A DNA stretch of 64,000 bases from Sphagnum compactum (Eukaryota; Bryophyta; Sphagnopsida; Sphagnales). Every line of letters begins with the position of its first letter. The first letter of the stretch is position 1. Positions 47,040 through 61,069 of this stretch are shown one piece after another. The position numbers were made by a program, and so were the translations under genes. The stretch lies in the NCBI GenBank assembly GCA_965153455.1, contig OZ234495.1, positions 25,912,875 to 25,976,874 on the forward strand, read 5' to 3'. The notes under the pieces were generated by a model, which saw only the letters and a list, made by a program, of their open reading frames with translations, was not told the DNA's origin and did not search any database.

Positions 47040-47700
47040 TGGCAAAAATGGGCATATACCCAAAAGCGCTAAATACGAGAAGTCTTAAGTCTTACGTGGG
47101 TTTCCACAGAAATCAGCAAACCCTATCCCTAATTCCCTGGGGTGTGCCGAAGTCAGAAACCCTAAAAAGCCACCATCGACGACGGGGTTGCGTCTTGGGG
47201 CAGGGCGCGACGAAAGGTCGAAGAAAGGGAAGGGAAAAAAAGGTAAGAGTCCCCACACGACGTGGCAGATCCGGAGATAATTCGCCGTCGACAATCTCTA
47301 TCCAGAAACAGATCGGAATTGTCGGAATATCCCTGGGAGCCCCAGAAGGAAATGGCCGGCCGCGACCAGGAGTGACGTGATGAGATTCGCGGAATATTCT
47401 ACACCCTGATTAGTGTGTGCATTGGATCTTGAGATCAAGTCAAAGAGGAAGTATCGGCAGTGAGCGCAAAAACTCGACGCCGCCAAGCTTCTAGGGTTTG
47501 TTGCACTCACTTTCATGATTTCGTTCTGATTCTCCCGCAGATCATGTTGCTGCCGGTTATTGCAGTTGAAGGAAAAAACTAAAACTAAAAAGAATTCCGA
47601 CGAGCTTCGTGGACGGAGAAACGGACGGCCTGAACTTGGGGATTTCAATTCAAATGTCATTGACAACCATCAAGAATGTTGTGGGAACGTGGTGAAAAGA
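47040..47700. other. GC-richer island, possible gene leader fragment
   Basis: Composition changes sharply compared with both flanks, with CpG-containing words (CGACGACGGGG, GCCGTCGACAAT). AAACCCTA motifs resembling plant telo-boxes occur near 47,118 and 47,157. A 113-codon plus-strand frame (47,039-47,380) is basic and of uncertain reality, and a 122-codon minus-strand frame (47,298-47,666) is also open. The features suit a promoter and 5' leader or a captured gene end, but no recognisable protein follows on either side. Confidence 0.35.
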
Positions 47701-48159
47701 CTCAAGTTTTTGGGTACAAAACATTGGCACATTGCATAACAATTGTTTAATCTTTGACTTTATTTCATGCACTCCATCAAATGTAAACTTTCATTATGCA
47801 TTACATTCCACCCCATTTTCAAATTATTATTGCAATAATGATTTTTTTGTTGGTGATAAATGCTTAAAACCTAAGTCATTTTTTAAATTTTCATTATTAA
47901 ATTGAACAACATTGTAAGCTATGTAGCTTATATTCCAAATTCCTTGAATTTTATTTAGTTAACTCTGGTTCCATTGCATTTAAATCACCTTGATTTTTTA
48001 TATTTAATATTATTGGCATCCAAAGTCAAGTGGGTGATATTTGTAGATTTTGTGAATTTGTGTATATATTAAGGAATGATATATTATTAAGGTTGAGGGC
48101 ATTACCTAATATATTATTGAAGGTGAAGGTAATAACATTTGCACCTAGGAGGCCTAGGA

Positions 48160-49180
48160 GACTAGCTATCCCAGGCTAGGTTTCTATGTGCTAACCTAAC
48201 CTACCTATGAACTAGGAATGTCGCAACCCTAGCCTCGGCTCACGACCAAGGCAAGGGGGTTGCAAGGTTGCGGGCCTAGAAGTAGACCCGGGAGTCACAT
48301 CACATGCTCCCGGGAGTGCAAAGAGTGTGAGCGAGTGAACCCTCACACTCCCAAATGAACTCCCATGTTGGGAGTTGGTGAGAGTTGGAGTCCCAAAAGG
48401 ACTCTTAAAACTTCAGAGAGCGTTTTGAAGGGTCAAAACTCAATGGCTTGTGGCGCTTTTTATATCAATGGAAAGCTCTTGAAGTGTAGATGTCTAAAAT
48501 GGGCTCGCATTGCTCATTTGGATATGTGAAACACAAGTTATGGCCAAAAGAAGGCCCGGGAGTTCGCGTCCGCCAATTTTGACTCCCGACCACTAAAAGT
48601 CGGGAATCGACCCAAAATACTTGGATGCAGAGAACGTGCGACATACTGTTGGAAAGGTCTCGACGAGATCTACAACTTTGCTTTAGAAGGCAACTCGATC
48701 GGAGGTCTGCTCGCAAAGTTATGAGGCTTCAAAGTTGCGGGAGTCCAAAGTTGCGCGAGTCCAAAGTTGCGTGATTTCGGGACTCCCATGCGGGAGTCCT
48801 GGGACAAAAAGCCATTTGGATGCCACTCCCGCGGCGAGTCACAGAGTATACTATAAGGGGGAAGGTGGTGGCTTCCCCCAAGGTCCGGGCCGCGGTGAGT
48901 CTTGTGTGTCCGTGTTGCCCGTGGCTCGTCCTAGCACCAAATGTGCTCCAACTATGCATTAACCACTTTGTGTGGTTTTCTTGCAGGCCCGTGTGAGTGA
49001 GTGAAGCTTGTCAACTCTTCCTAGTCTATCCCGAGACTTCTAGCACACCCCTTTCACCCCCTCTAATGCTGGAAGTCGAGATCATGCCCCAAGTTCCAAC
49101 TCCTTCCGCATTGCCGCATACTTTGACCCTCAAGTGGGTCTACAAGGAACTTGGGAACGCGACAAGGAAGCTAACCTAGT
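48160..49180. other. GC-rich island with GGGAGTC words
   Basis: About 1 kb is clearly richer in G and C than its flanks. GGGAGTC and its complement GACTCCC recur throughout, and a 17-bp tandem run of CAAAGTTGCGGGAGTCC-like units lies at about 48,730-48,775. Short frames on both strands (75-83 codons) show no family features. It could be a retrotransposon LTR or internal segment. Confidence 0.4.
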
Positions 49181-52100
49181 GAATTAACTATTAATGAATT
49201 ATATTATCTATATATTTACCTAATATATACACAAACTATCATGTCATAAACTTGTACTAAAGGCTTTTTAATTTCAAAATGCATTTTCAATGATATAAAA
49301 ATTTCAAAACATTAGGAAGATTTCAATTTTTAACTATTTAATCACCACTCATTTAACTTACAATGTGGAGATTTTTAATTAATAGTTATGAAATTTTAAT
49401 GAATGCCTTTGTTTGTAACCATTGATCCATGTTCATTAAGGGGTTGGCCACTTCTACAATAATAAATTTGTTTAAGTTCACTCAAAATCTAATAAAATAT
49501 GGAGTGAACTTGGCCCCATTTCCTTATAAGGAATGGGGTATTTTATCACAAACTTACCCCCAAATCCTTATTTAATTTTTCAATAGTGCCAAAAAATTTG
49601 AGACTTGGATGCCATTTTTTCCCAATCACCTACACATCTTGCTTTAAGTACAAATGTTGTAAATTTTCATCCCATTTGCTAAAGTGTTTTCAAATGCTAA
49701 AAAATTGAACCAACATCTTCCCAATCCTATTTATGTTTAATATCAATAGTTAAATTTTCAACCAAAAATTGGAGCTTTCCATCCAAGGATTTGTTCTTTC
49801 CTTTACATAGGATTTGGTCTTATTAAGCTTGTCAAAAATTAGCTAAAGATAAGAGTATGAGTGTGTTAAAGCCATCCATAGAACCAAATCTACAATTGTT
49901 TCCCCTATTAAACCATCAAAACCTTTAATTTTTTTTACAAGGCCATTTATGTGTGCACATTCTACCTTTTAGACAATGGAATGTTCTCTAAGTTCTTGGT
50001 TGTTTGGTTCTCCAACCTATTTTGCACATGTATTTAACCCCATGTCTACCATGTTCATTTATGGATTGGTTGCCTTAGTGCACATGTACCTCAATCCTTC
50101 TTGCATTTAAGCTTGTGAAGGTTTGAAGATGGTACCCTTGGTGGCATTACTATTGTTACTTGTGTATGATTCATTCCTTGCATTTCAATTCTAGTGATTG
50201 TATTTTAATCAAATCTTTCTCTTGTAGTTTGGTAACAATAACATCTACAAAAACCGATAAATTCCACCCAATTTCAAGCTTGTTGCTTATGAATGTTTCC
50301 TCTAGTTTTACTACCATGTCTACTATTCTTGAAACCTTTTGAAACCCTTATTGTTTGTTCAATTTATTGTAATTCACACATGTTCCCATCCTCTTTGTTA
50401 TGACATTTGTTAAGATATATTCAAATTGCTCAATTGAATCATTAACAAGCCCCACCCACCACCTTTGGGTTTTTCAAATATCTATCCTAGCTAATTCTTT
50501 GAACTTCCTTCCCAGCCTTCACTCTATTAAGCCCTACTTAAATTGGTGTATTGTGATCCATTTCCAACACACATGCACTTCACGTCATTTAACGTTAGGT
50601 TCACCAAAAAAAAAATCATTCCAAAAACTCAATGAAGGATCGATATTTGTTTCATTTTATTCCTATTTTATTTGTTTAGAGGTACATAATCTTTTCATTA
50701 TTGACATTTTAATAATACATCACTTAAAAATACATAATCTCTTTGAAGTTATCCTAATCAAATATTTCAAAAAAGACTGCACATCCATATTTTTTATTTA
50801 TTTATTTGGCATATATCTTTCCTGCCTCTTTGATTTTAATATGGTTAGCAATCTCTACATTCTACACCATACCTATTCTACTAGCGCTTCATCTACCTCA
50901 TGTAATGAAGTTTACTAAACAAATTATATTTCATAAACTAACTTTCATTGTAATGCATGAGAGGGAGATGAGAAAGAAAAAAATCCAAACTTTTTTTTAT
51001 ATTAAAAATTTAATACTCATGATAAAGTCTATAGAGATCTCTTTGGTGAACTCTTTCAACTAATTCCCAATTGACAAAACCTACTTGACTTCACATGCCT
51101 ACATGTTGTGTTTTTCTCTTTAGGCTAATTTTTATAGTTTCTATTTAGCTCTTGCAGTCTTTTGTCTATGTTGTGGCTTTCTTTCCTTATTTTTTGGCTC
51201 TCCTCCTCTTTTCTTCAACTTTTTTCTCTTCATGTTTTGCATAATTTCAACAATGCAACAAACAAAAATTGTACCCAATTTCATGACTTATGTTAGAGCT
51301 TTTTACATATCCCTTGAACTCCTGCAAAATGAACAAAAACAAACTAGTGACACATTATTATCTACAAACAAAACTAACTTTCCCACACTCATTTTCATGC
51401 TCCCTATGACTTTACCTTTCCATTTGTTGAGTTATTTGTTTAACACTTTGTTGATTTGTTGATCATTCATAGTTATCGTAGTACCTATTTAGCTTCGACA
51501 TTAATTATATTATTTAAAATTTTGCCAAAATTTTCCAAAAAAAATTTGTATGTCAAAAAACTTGAAAGATTCAAACCAACACCTTTCTCATTGAACCTAT
51601 ATTTTCTTTGACTAATCTAACCTAAAGTACAACAAATACTTTGTGAGAGTAGTTGTGATTTTATTGTATTTAATCATTATAGGTCAAAAATTTCAAATTC
51701 AAAAATTGTGGTGTTGAAACAAAAATTTCAAATTATATTAATTATTTAGCACTATTGTGCCTAACCTGAAAACGTACTACAATATGCAACATTTATTCGA
51801 TCACCAAGAAGAAAATTTTAACAACAAAAATATGAATTGAATGTGGAAATACCAAAAGGAAAAATCACTAGTTTCCTACATGTCGGTTTTCAACATGTAG
51901 CCATAATTATATAAAGTTTATTAAAATATTATACTTCATATCCAATTTATGGTTAAATTTGGCTAAATTTTCTCAAGGACATTCACCATTTCTTTTGCAT
52001 CTTCCTTTGAATGATCACCATTTAGGCTATTAAAAGAATCCTAAAAAACTATTGGATTGGAAAAACTTAACTTCCATATGCTTTTGTTTTTACGACCCTA

Positions 52101-54763
52101 TTATAAGATAGGTGAAAAGTGTTGAAAGTAATAATAAGACCTAAGAGTTTTTATTTATATATTTACTTGGGCTTCATGTTGTTTCACACTACAAGTGACA
52201 ATCAATTAACATAAGGTCAAAATATTAATATATTTTAGTTTTATTTAATAATGCATTTAAAAGATAATTAGTTACCATACATTATTAACTCATGATCATA
52301 TAAATTGTCCATTGAAACCATTTCCACTTCCATTCAATTCTAAAATATGAAATATAATTTTCACCTATTGAAACATTAACATTCATGGGACCCATGATGT
52401 CATTTTTGGCACCCCTTGTTGCTTCAAAAACAAAATTTGGGGCCTTTCTGATGTCCCCCAATATCCTTCCTACCATGTTTCCCAATGACCCTTAGTTCAA
52501 AAAAATGTAAAATATTTTTTACCAAAGTGCCTACAATGTCCCTTATTCACTTCTTAATGCCCTTTGCGTCCTTTGACATCATATTTAGTGCCTTTCAACC
52601 TTGTGTTTTGGTGCCCCCTATTGTTTGATAAGAAAAAATTCATGTTCAATCTAGTACCTTAAAATGTTTTCAACATGCCTTTTCAACACCAAAAGGCTTA
52701 CATTGCTAACCAAACATAGGTCATCCCAAAACCAAAACACCCCCATTGATTTTTAATTTGTATTTGTGTCTTTATACATTAAATGTTTAGATTTGGGAAC
52801 ATTTGTTAGTTCAATGTCCTATTTTGGGACTTTGGCCTAGCAACAATCATAATGATTTAAAGGTTTAAGAAATGGTCTAATTATAAAAGAGACCAAAGTT
52901 GAAATGGGAAATATATACTATTGATTTTTTTTTAAAGCTGATTAAAAGGGCGGAAAAACCTCCCCATTCTAACAAAAGGGTGGTTAGAAGAGGCAAATTA
53001 AAATGTCCACCCCCAAGTCATGTGTGGAAGTGATATTAAAAGATTGTTAAATGCCACTTCCTAGTTCATATTAACAAATTTGATGTTTAAATGATTTCAT
53101 TAAGTCAAATTATTTTCATAAACATAACATTCATAAAAATAACGTAAATTTTTAAACTTTGATAAAATCTTCTAATGAAAATTTCATTTTCAATGTTGAC
53201 TTGAATACATTTTTATTTTTATTGAAGAAATTCACTTAAATATTGCCAAAAATAAGTTGAAATTTAGTTTTTTATTTTTTATTACTAAATTATGTTTAAT
53301 TAATTAAATATAATATGATTATTTAGAAATTAAATTGAAAATATTTGTTTATAAAAATCATTTTTTTCAATTTTAATGTGTAAGTATAATGGAATTTTAA
53401 ATTTTTTTCTATTTTTTTTCAATAAAAACCAAAAGCTATTATCATGTTACCACTTGTTGGAGTTTTGAACATTATGAAAAATAATCAATATCAAATCCAT
53501 GAAAAAGTGTATGGATATAGAGTGTGATTTAATGATTTAAAATTCATCAATATTATTTTTTCATATGAAACAAAATGTTTGAATTTAAGACATCTAGGAC
53601 AATTTTCAATCATGATGTGTAGGTCAATAATTTTAATTGTAATTTAAAATTCATGTTTCAAAACATAAATAATGTATCATTTAATAGGGCATTAAGATTA
53701 AAAGTGTAATTGTTGAATGAAATGGTCAAACACAAATGCACTTGAATGTGAGTCATCACACACTTAAAAATCTTAAGGTTTTCAAGACGTTGGTGTGATA
53801 CATAGTGATAATAGGTTGAAAGATATGTGATTTATGGTTAACATACGATTAATTTAAACAAAATATTAAAATTTTGAGTAATGTACAACTTGAAATCAAA
53901 AGTCAAACTTTCAATTGCATGCAAAATGGGAAATTTTTGTTAAGTAAAAAATAAAAAGTATTGTGACCAAGTTGTATAGTTTTAAAAGTCTTGCCCATCT
54001 CAATTTGTAAGCACTAGTGTATTGCCCACAAACTAAGGTTTTTTGTTTTTTTTTTGCCACCTTCTTTGTTAATTTCCTTAATCTTTCTTATAAAACTTCT
54101 CTGCAATAAGTCATTCATTCTTCCATGCAATTAGTTCAATTGATGACACATATTAAAAAAAGTTGTCACCCCTACAACACATTTGATTAATTTAGTACAA
54201 TAGAAGCTTTAACACATGTTTGTAAAATAATTAATGAATCTTGAAATTTTCATGTTAGGAATAATATATTATTTAGCAAAAAGAAATTCTCTTTGAAAAA
54301 TATATATTTAAAAATTACAATTTTTGTACAAATAATATAATGAATGTCAAAGATGCCAAGGTATTATGGTACTAAATGCAATGCAAATATAGAAATGACA
54401 TCCATAAACAAGAAATTATGCAATAAAAAAGATGTATTGTTTTCTTCTAGTACATCAAATTTGCATAAAGGATAAGGATCGCCAAACAATTTAAAGAGAT
54501 GTACAAACCATTTGATATCATTAAACTGTGTTTATTTTATGGCATCATTTTCATCTTTGAATTGTTTTTTGCAATGTCAATGACGATTCTAAAGTTTTCC
54601 ATAAGTTGCAAGGACAATTTAAAATCATGTAATAAAAATTCACTAATTATTGTATTTTAAGTTCATTATGTTTTATTATGAAACAATGAAATTTGTCATG
54701 AAAACAATGTTCGTCATCCATCCATATACTTAATGATGTTCCAAATTGAATTTTAATGAATGA
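49181..54763. other. AT-rich spacer, no gene seen
   Basis: A minus-strand stretch near 50,340-50,165 reads VDMVVKLEETFISNKLEIGW and looks protein-like, perhaps old retroelement gag, but nothing confirms it. The 172-codon plus-strand frame at 50,400 is Ile/Phe/Ser-rich and looks accidental. The remainder shows no structure. Confidence 0.4.
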
Positions 54764-55703
54764 CTAGTGGTACCCGTGACCTTCGAACACCCGTGGCTAC
54801 GCCACTCCATCCACCCCGAACGCTCTATTTGGTCGCCATAATCCGAAATTTTCCCAAAATAACATTCGTGGGTCCCACCCTAAGGCATTTATATCCCCAC
54901 AGATAAAAAACAATATTGTGACTTAGCGCAGTGGTCCCGACCGACGTTGTGCGAGTATCAGAATTAGTCGTGTGTACGCTCATGTTATTAGTCCGGATAT
55001 TTACTCCCTTACCCGACAGGGGTGAAAAAACCCAAAACCCCAGTTTTTACATTTTGAACCTTGGATCCCGAAAGTTTTGGAAATTTTCGAAAACACGCTC
55101 CTCTATATAACCGCCGGTTCTTTCGGTAGTGGGGGGGGGGGGGGGGGGAGGGGAAGGTTTTTATATCCGCCTCTAGTGCGGTGGGAGAGAGATGCGATCC
55201 AACCGTCATTCCTTCCCTTCAGACGGCTACGATGCTTTGTGGAGATCAGGTCCTTGTTTGTACACCTGGCCGGTGCGGAAACCGTGGTGGTCGCCTGCTG
55301 CTTCACTGGCCTTTCCCTCCCCCACCCCCCACGCCGGGCCCGGTCGGTCGAAATCCGGGAATGCCAGGCCGGGTCTGTCTGTAACAGACCTCTCCTTCCC
55401 CCAGCCCCCACGCTAGGCCTGATCGGCCTGAACGTCAGGCCCCAGTCGAAATCTGGGAGTGTCGGGCCGGGTCTGTCTGTAACAGACCTCTCCCTCCCCT
55501 AGCCCCACGCCGGGCCGGGTCTATCTCTAACAGACCTCTCCCTCCCCCACCCCCCACGCCGGACCCGATCGGTCAAAATCAAGGAATGCTGGGTCGGGTC
55601 TGTCTGTAACAGACCTCTCCCTCCCTCACCCCCCCACGTCAGGCCCGGTCGGCCTAAACGCCGAGCTTCGTCACAGATAGACGTAGTGAATTAATATATA
55701 AGA
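54764..55703 (-). mobile_element. Complete non-autonomous Helitron, 940 bp
   Basis: On the minus strand the element starts A^TCTTATATATTAATTCAC (first base at 55,703) and ends with GAAGGTCACGGGTACC, A, CTAG^T at 54,764. The flanking bases A (54,763) and T (55,704) give the expected A^T target. Inside are a G tract (55,129-55,149) and tandem copies of GGGTCTGTCTGTAACAGACC. The copies lie near 55,365, 55,465, 55,515 (variant) and 55,595, with CACGCCGGGCCCGGTCGG between them. The 3' hairpin differs from the GGTGCATTATGCACC type, so this is a second subfamily, and a damaged relative lies near 22,222. The 141-codon plus-strand frame inside it follows the repeats and is not a credible gene. Confidence 0.85.
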
Positions 55704-58700
55704 TTAATCTAATGAAAAGATCACAAACTTAATTCATCATGAAGACGTAGAAAAATCATTTTTATTTTATGAAAGATTCATACAAAGATCTTTGTATATA
55801 TTTATGATAGGAAAATTTGGAACAATAAACATGTCATTATCCTAATAGATTGTTAGTATCCATTGATTTTGTCACAAGTCATGCAAAAAATTATTTTAAT
55901 TTTTTGGTCATATTATGTACCCAATTTTGTTATAATGACCAAATTGGACTTTGCACGTATATATAATGTCATGTAGACATTCATAAATATTTATTCAATT
56001 TTGCTAAAGATTAATTTTACAAGACAACAAAATGTCATATGTGATTTCAAAGATAATATTATTTGCAAGTTTTTTTTTTAAGCCACTATATGATCACTTT
56101 TCATTTGTATTATTGCATCTTCAAAAAATTAATCTTTTGCTTCCTATTTTAAAAATATTTTAACAAATATGTAGGTTGTAAATCTTTAATTTATTTTCTT
56201 TTGGACAATAATTACCCATGTCATTTAAAGCATGATTGTAATAATGTAAATGATGAACTTTGACATTATATGGCTTGTGTTATATAGTAATGGTGTGATG
56301 CATAAAATTTAATCAATTTATCAAAACACATTTTCAAAAAATTATTAAAAAAATGCATAGGAAGATAATTGAGAAGAATAACACATGTTTCCTTTTTGGT
56401 CCATCAATTCATTGAATCATTTTTTTAACATAATGCACACATAATGAGGTGAACACCATTTGTTGTGTAACACATTAAATGAGTGCAAACCATTCATGCC
56501 CAAACATAAGAAATTTATGACAAAAAATGTTCCATAAGAAATAATGATTTACATGATAAGAACACAATTTTACACAATTTTAATTGTCTTTAATTCTATG
56601 GTCAACTTTCATTATTGTTTTGTGTCAAAAACAAGTTTTCATTAGATTATTACCAAACTTGTAACATGTTTTCGTATTTGTTCCCTCTTGTCCTTTGTGC
56701 ATATAATTCCCACATAATATTTATATAATTGTAAGAAATCACACAAATTTGTACAATTTATGATCTATGAAACAAAATAAAAAATAAAGAGGAGACTAAA
56801 TATCATGAAAAATATTAAACAACTCCATCATGGTTTCCACATGCTAAATGGAAAAGCATTTTCCATTCACCTTTTGTATTGGCCTTTGTTAACAACCTCT
56901 TGAACAATGTCAATGTATCCATATGCAATTTAATCAAACAACACATGTTAAAACAATCTTGGTATAACTAAATTTTGGCCAAAGGTTAATAATGATATGA
57001 TGCAATGTGTATCATGCAACAAATTTGTCTTATTCACCCCAACTAAAAGAATTAGAAAAACTAGAACAAGACAAATATCCTTGTGAACAAAGAAAAAATT
57101 CCAAATGTTCTTGAAACAAGACACACCAATTCATTCCTATATGAAATTGAAATGTGAAAAACATTGCAATGCAACTTGAATTGAATTTGAATTTGATTGA
57201 GTTGATTTCAAGTTCTTGAATTGAATTAAAAAACATTGGATGGAATTTGAATTCACTTCAAGAATCGAAGTAAGATTCAATTGAATTTGATTCAAATTTA
57301 ATTGAAAAAAATGGGATGCAAATTGGTGGAAAAGGCATTGGAAACTTTCTCATGGTGTTGAAAAAAAAGAATTTTAAAACACATAGTTTTTTTAAAACAC
57401 CTTTCCATTTTCTTCACTTGAAAATGGGCGAAACAAAAAGTTCAATTTAGAACCCTCCATCTACAAAAATGACAACAACTTATGAAATTTAAAGTTGTTC
57501 GATCTAAGCTAGCTTCATTGAATCATTGTCATTGGAATTAAGTTTTTATTGTCATTTTTCTCACAATAATAATGTCACAAAACCAACAAAAGTCAACAAT
57601 TTGAAGGGATAATTTTTTTTTAATTCAAAATTATCAATGCTAAGTTTTTCAATGGTAGCTTTCATTTAACATGAAGATAGGTGTAGTTGAATGGGTGAAA
57701 GATTGGTTTTAACATTTTAAGATCATCGAGAGGTCACCATCCAAAACAAAGGGTGTTGATGTTTTTTACTACTTCTTATTTATTGACACCTTGCAAAATA
57801 AGAAATTTGAATTTAAAAAATAAATTATATAATAAAACAAATTATACATGCGGTTTCTTTGGAACAAGTCCAAGTAAATAAAAAATTATGAAATGAAATT
57901 TCAGATTTGATTCGAATTTGGATGGTAGTTGAAATTTAATATTGGAAGTTCTTCGAATATATATATATGTGATATAAATTTATTGTTTGATATTGGGTTT
58001 TTTGATATTTTCCATTTCTATGGATTTTTAGAAAGAAAACCAAAGGAACTAATTGTGTTTTTTTTCCCTTTCTTTTTTAAACTCAAATCATACCAACAGA
58101 GCCCATGAGTTTTGATGTGTCCTAATCAAAACCATTCAATCATTGTTTGATAAAATACTCATTAATGCCACCTAAGCAATCGTCATGTGATTTTATTTGA
58201 TTACACATAGACATTTTTTTACAGACTCTAGATTAATGGACTCATATTGTTCTATAATTTGATCCATTGAGACAAATCAACTTGGGACTATGATCAAAAA
58301 CTCTCGACCACTTCACAAAATTCATACAAAAGCATGTCCATTCATAATTTCCATTTGTAAAAAAAGAGAGCCACAAACATCATGAATATTCACAATTTTG
58401 AGCAATAAGTGCACAAAGGCTTCTTTTTCACAAATGTTAAGACCATGTTTAGTAAAAAATTGCTTAAATTTTTCAAAAGAAAAACCTTAAATCCTAGTGG
58501 GATGATTATCTTAATAGCTTGGAATTGTGAATGAAACTCCACATGGAATTTGCAATCATCTTTCAATTTAAAACAACAACACACATTTTATAAGTGTTAG
58601 TTGCAATATTGAAAATGATTGGATTTACAACTTTGCAACTACCTTAACTTTCTCACGTGTCCCTCAATTTCCAAGGGGTTTTTGAATCTTGCTCCTTACC

Positions 58701-59330
58701 TTAAGACTTTAGTGATATAATGTAGACTTTAGTTTTGGTGTAATGTATTACCAACAAGCTCCAAGTTTTCCCTTGGCATGGTTGATAAAGCATTCGGAAA
58801 GTCGTCAAAAGGGAGAAAAAACTCTATGAAATGGGTGGTACCCTGGGCTACTAGACCCAATTGTTTTCCCATTAAAAAAATAAAAATACAGGAGTCCTTT
58901 TTTGTTCATATGGGGTGAGCTCTTAATTGGCTCCCAACAAAATATATGCAGATTTGTGCCAATAGTAGATGAGGGTTTGGTTGGGATTTTATAAGCAATG
59001 CCGCCCAATTTCATTTTTAGAGGAAAAAAAAAGGGTATGCAAATACCTTGCCATGGAAACCAAGCAAGGACAATAAAGTTATCCCTAAATTCACCCTCTG
59101 TTTAACCCCTACCACCTCTTTCAGTGGTATACCGCAAAGTAAGTGAATTTTATTAAAAATCAGTATGAAATGGGAAACTCAGCATTTAATGCACAAGGTT
59201 CGAGAATAACTATAGTAGTTGTACACATAGGAACAGCGAAAATATATGAATATATGTAGCAGCAAATGGAGGCACTCAGGAAAAAGGAAAGAGGAGATGA
59301 AACTCAGTTTACCACCAAAATTGGTGGAAA
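55704..59330. other. AT-rich spacer, no gene seen
   Basis: No coding region or array recognised. A local cluster of GAATTTGAATT and its inverted forms occurs at 57,170-57,310. Confidence 0.45.
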
Positions 59331-59334
59331 AAGT

Positions 59335-59455
59335 ACTTTGGGTCCCAATTATTTCGTTTTGTAAAATTTCATTCCTAGTTATGCTGCCTTACTATGCCAA
59401 AACTGGCCGTTCTCGACCCGTAATCGCCTGAATTTACCGATAACTTTAATGTCTT
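59335..59455 (+). repeat. Third short copy of DUF604-flank repeat
   Basis: The words TTTTGTAAAATTTCATTCC, GCCGTTCTCGACCCG and TAATCGCCTGAATTTA correspond to 18,946-19,068. The second half also corresponds to 38,869-38,915. It is more diverged than copies A and B. Confidence 0.65.
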
Positions 59456-61069
59456 GAACTCATATGGTTGCCATCGGTATGGAGGTAGCCTCTCTTCAAA
59501 GAAACAAAGACTGGTACCGACAAAAACTAAAGTGTCTCTTCTCTTCTTCTTTTTCTTGAAAGGTAGACATTTTGAAACCACTTCTTCAAGTATCCCCAGA
59601 GGGGATTTGGGTTGTGGAATGATTCTCCCCTTGGGACATTCACGGAAGCCACTAGGTTCCGACAATTTCAAATGACCCATCACACTGCTTGATTCCTATA
59701 TGGTGTAAGGAAAAAAAAGTGTTTTTTTGTTTTACATTCAGTCAAGGTGCATCTTGACTAAAGACCTTTACAAATCACAAGTTCCATAAGGTTATATGTA
59801 ATAAAAATATTTTTAGAATCTTCCAAAGTTTTCATTTTTTTGTTAATCACAAAAGTTTCAATTGGAAAATATATATGTTTTACACACAATATTTTGTTAT
59901 TAATACCCATGTTAAAAAAATTCAAGAATTGTGTCCTTTCGATATATTTCTTCAAAAAGTTCAATCCTTATTATTTTTAATGATTTTTAAAATTTATGCT
60001 AATTAGTCATCTATTTTGAATTTTTCTTACAATTAAAATTTTGTGAAGAGAAAAATAGATAAGCACATGGATTAAAAGAGTTTGCCTCTCACATGCACTC
60101 TCACAATAATGAAACCAAACTTGCATGAAGTTTTGATTGAAACTATGTAAAAGTTTTACTTTCCTCAAATCATGGTGAAATCATTAGCATTGCTCCAATA
60201 GAGGATTATCTAATAATTCAACAAACAACTCCCAATAAGTCATCACCCCCAATTAAGGCCTTTAAGTTAGTATATGTTATTTTAGAAGTTGCTAGTGCAA
60301 CTGATTCCATGAAAGACGTCACTATAAAAGGCAAATTTTTTGAATTTGTTTGGAAATTTGATAGGCAAAAACATATTTATCTTTAGTTTCAAGTGTAATG
60401 ATTCTAGATGTTCAAAGGTTACAAAAGCAAAGTTGTCACACAACAAAACTTCCATATGTTTTTGGGAGTTGTTAGGTTCCAAACCCCTTCCAACACAAAA
60501 ACAAGGAGATGTCAAATTTTCCTTCTTTTCATTTCCTTGGAATTTGAATTTGAAGGAGAGGGAAAAAAGTCTTATCTAACCTATAATGATTTCAACTAGA
60601 CCCAATTAACTATTGTGGAAAGCATAATAGTTTGGACTAAGGAAGAATCAATGGAAATAATGGTCAATGAGGCCTTATTCACACTCTGAAAAGTAGTGGT
60701 GAATGCTCTTAGTCATAACAACCCTTAGAAGAAATGGGAAGATGCAATATGATAAGATAGGCGTGTAAAAATAGATGCAAAAACTAATCACTATGTTTTT
60801 ATTTTTATTTTCCCATTAAAACAGTTCACGTAATTCTCCATAAACCCAAGGATTACATTTAGGATTCCATTACCAAAGAAATTTGCCAAATCTTGTTGTG
60901 AACATCATTAATGGGGAGTGTGAATTTTGTTGAAAACATTTATCTTCAAACTTGTTTAACTATTTGAAGATGGATTGGTTGATTAGGACCCTCTTCCTCT
61001 GAAGCCCAAAACCAAAAAAAGAAAGAACCTATATGCATTTTAGGAGTTGGCAACCTTGAAGGACACTCC
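59456..61069. other. Spacer or unrecognised LINE 5' part
   Basis: Plus-strand frames at 60,340-60,599 are short. This region lies upstream of the LINE endonuclease and could hold its ORF1, but I see no zinc knuckle or other defining motif. Confidence 0.35.

Noticed and set aside
50400-50918. 172-codon plus-strand frame
   Set aside because: AT-driven composition rich in Ile, Phe, Leu and Ser with no motif. It probably arose by chance.
55077-55502. 141-codon plus-strand frame
   Set aside because: It lies inside a complete non-autonomous Helitron and follows its internal tandem repeats.
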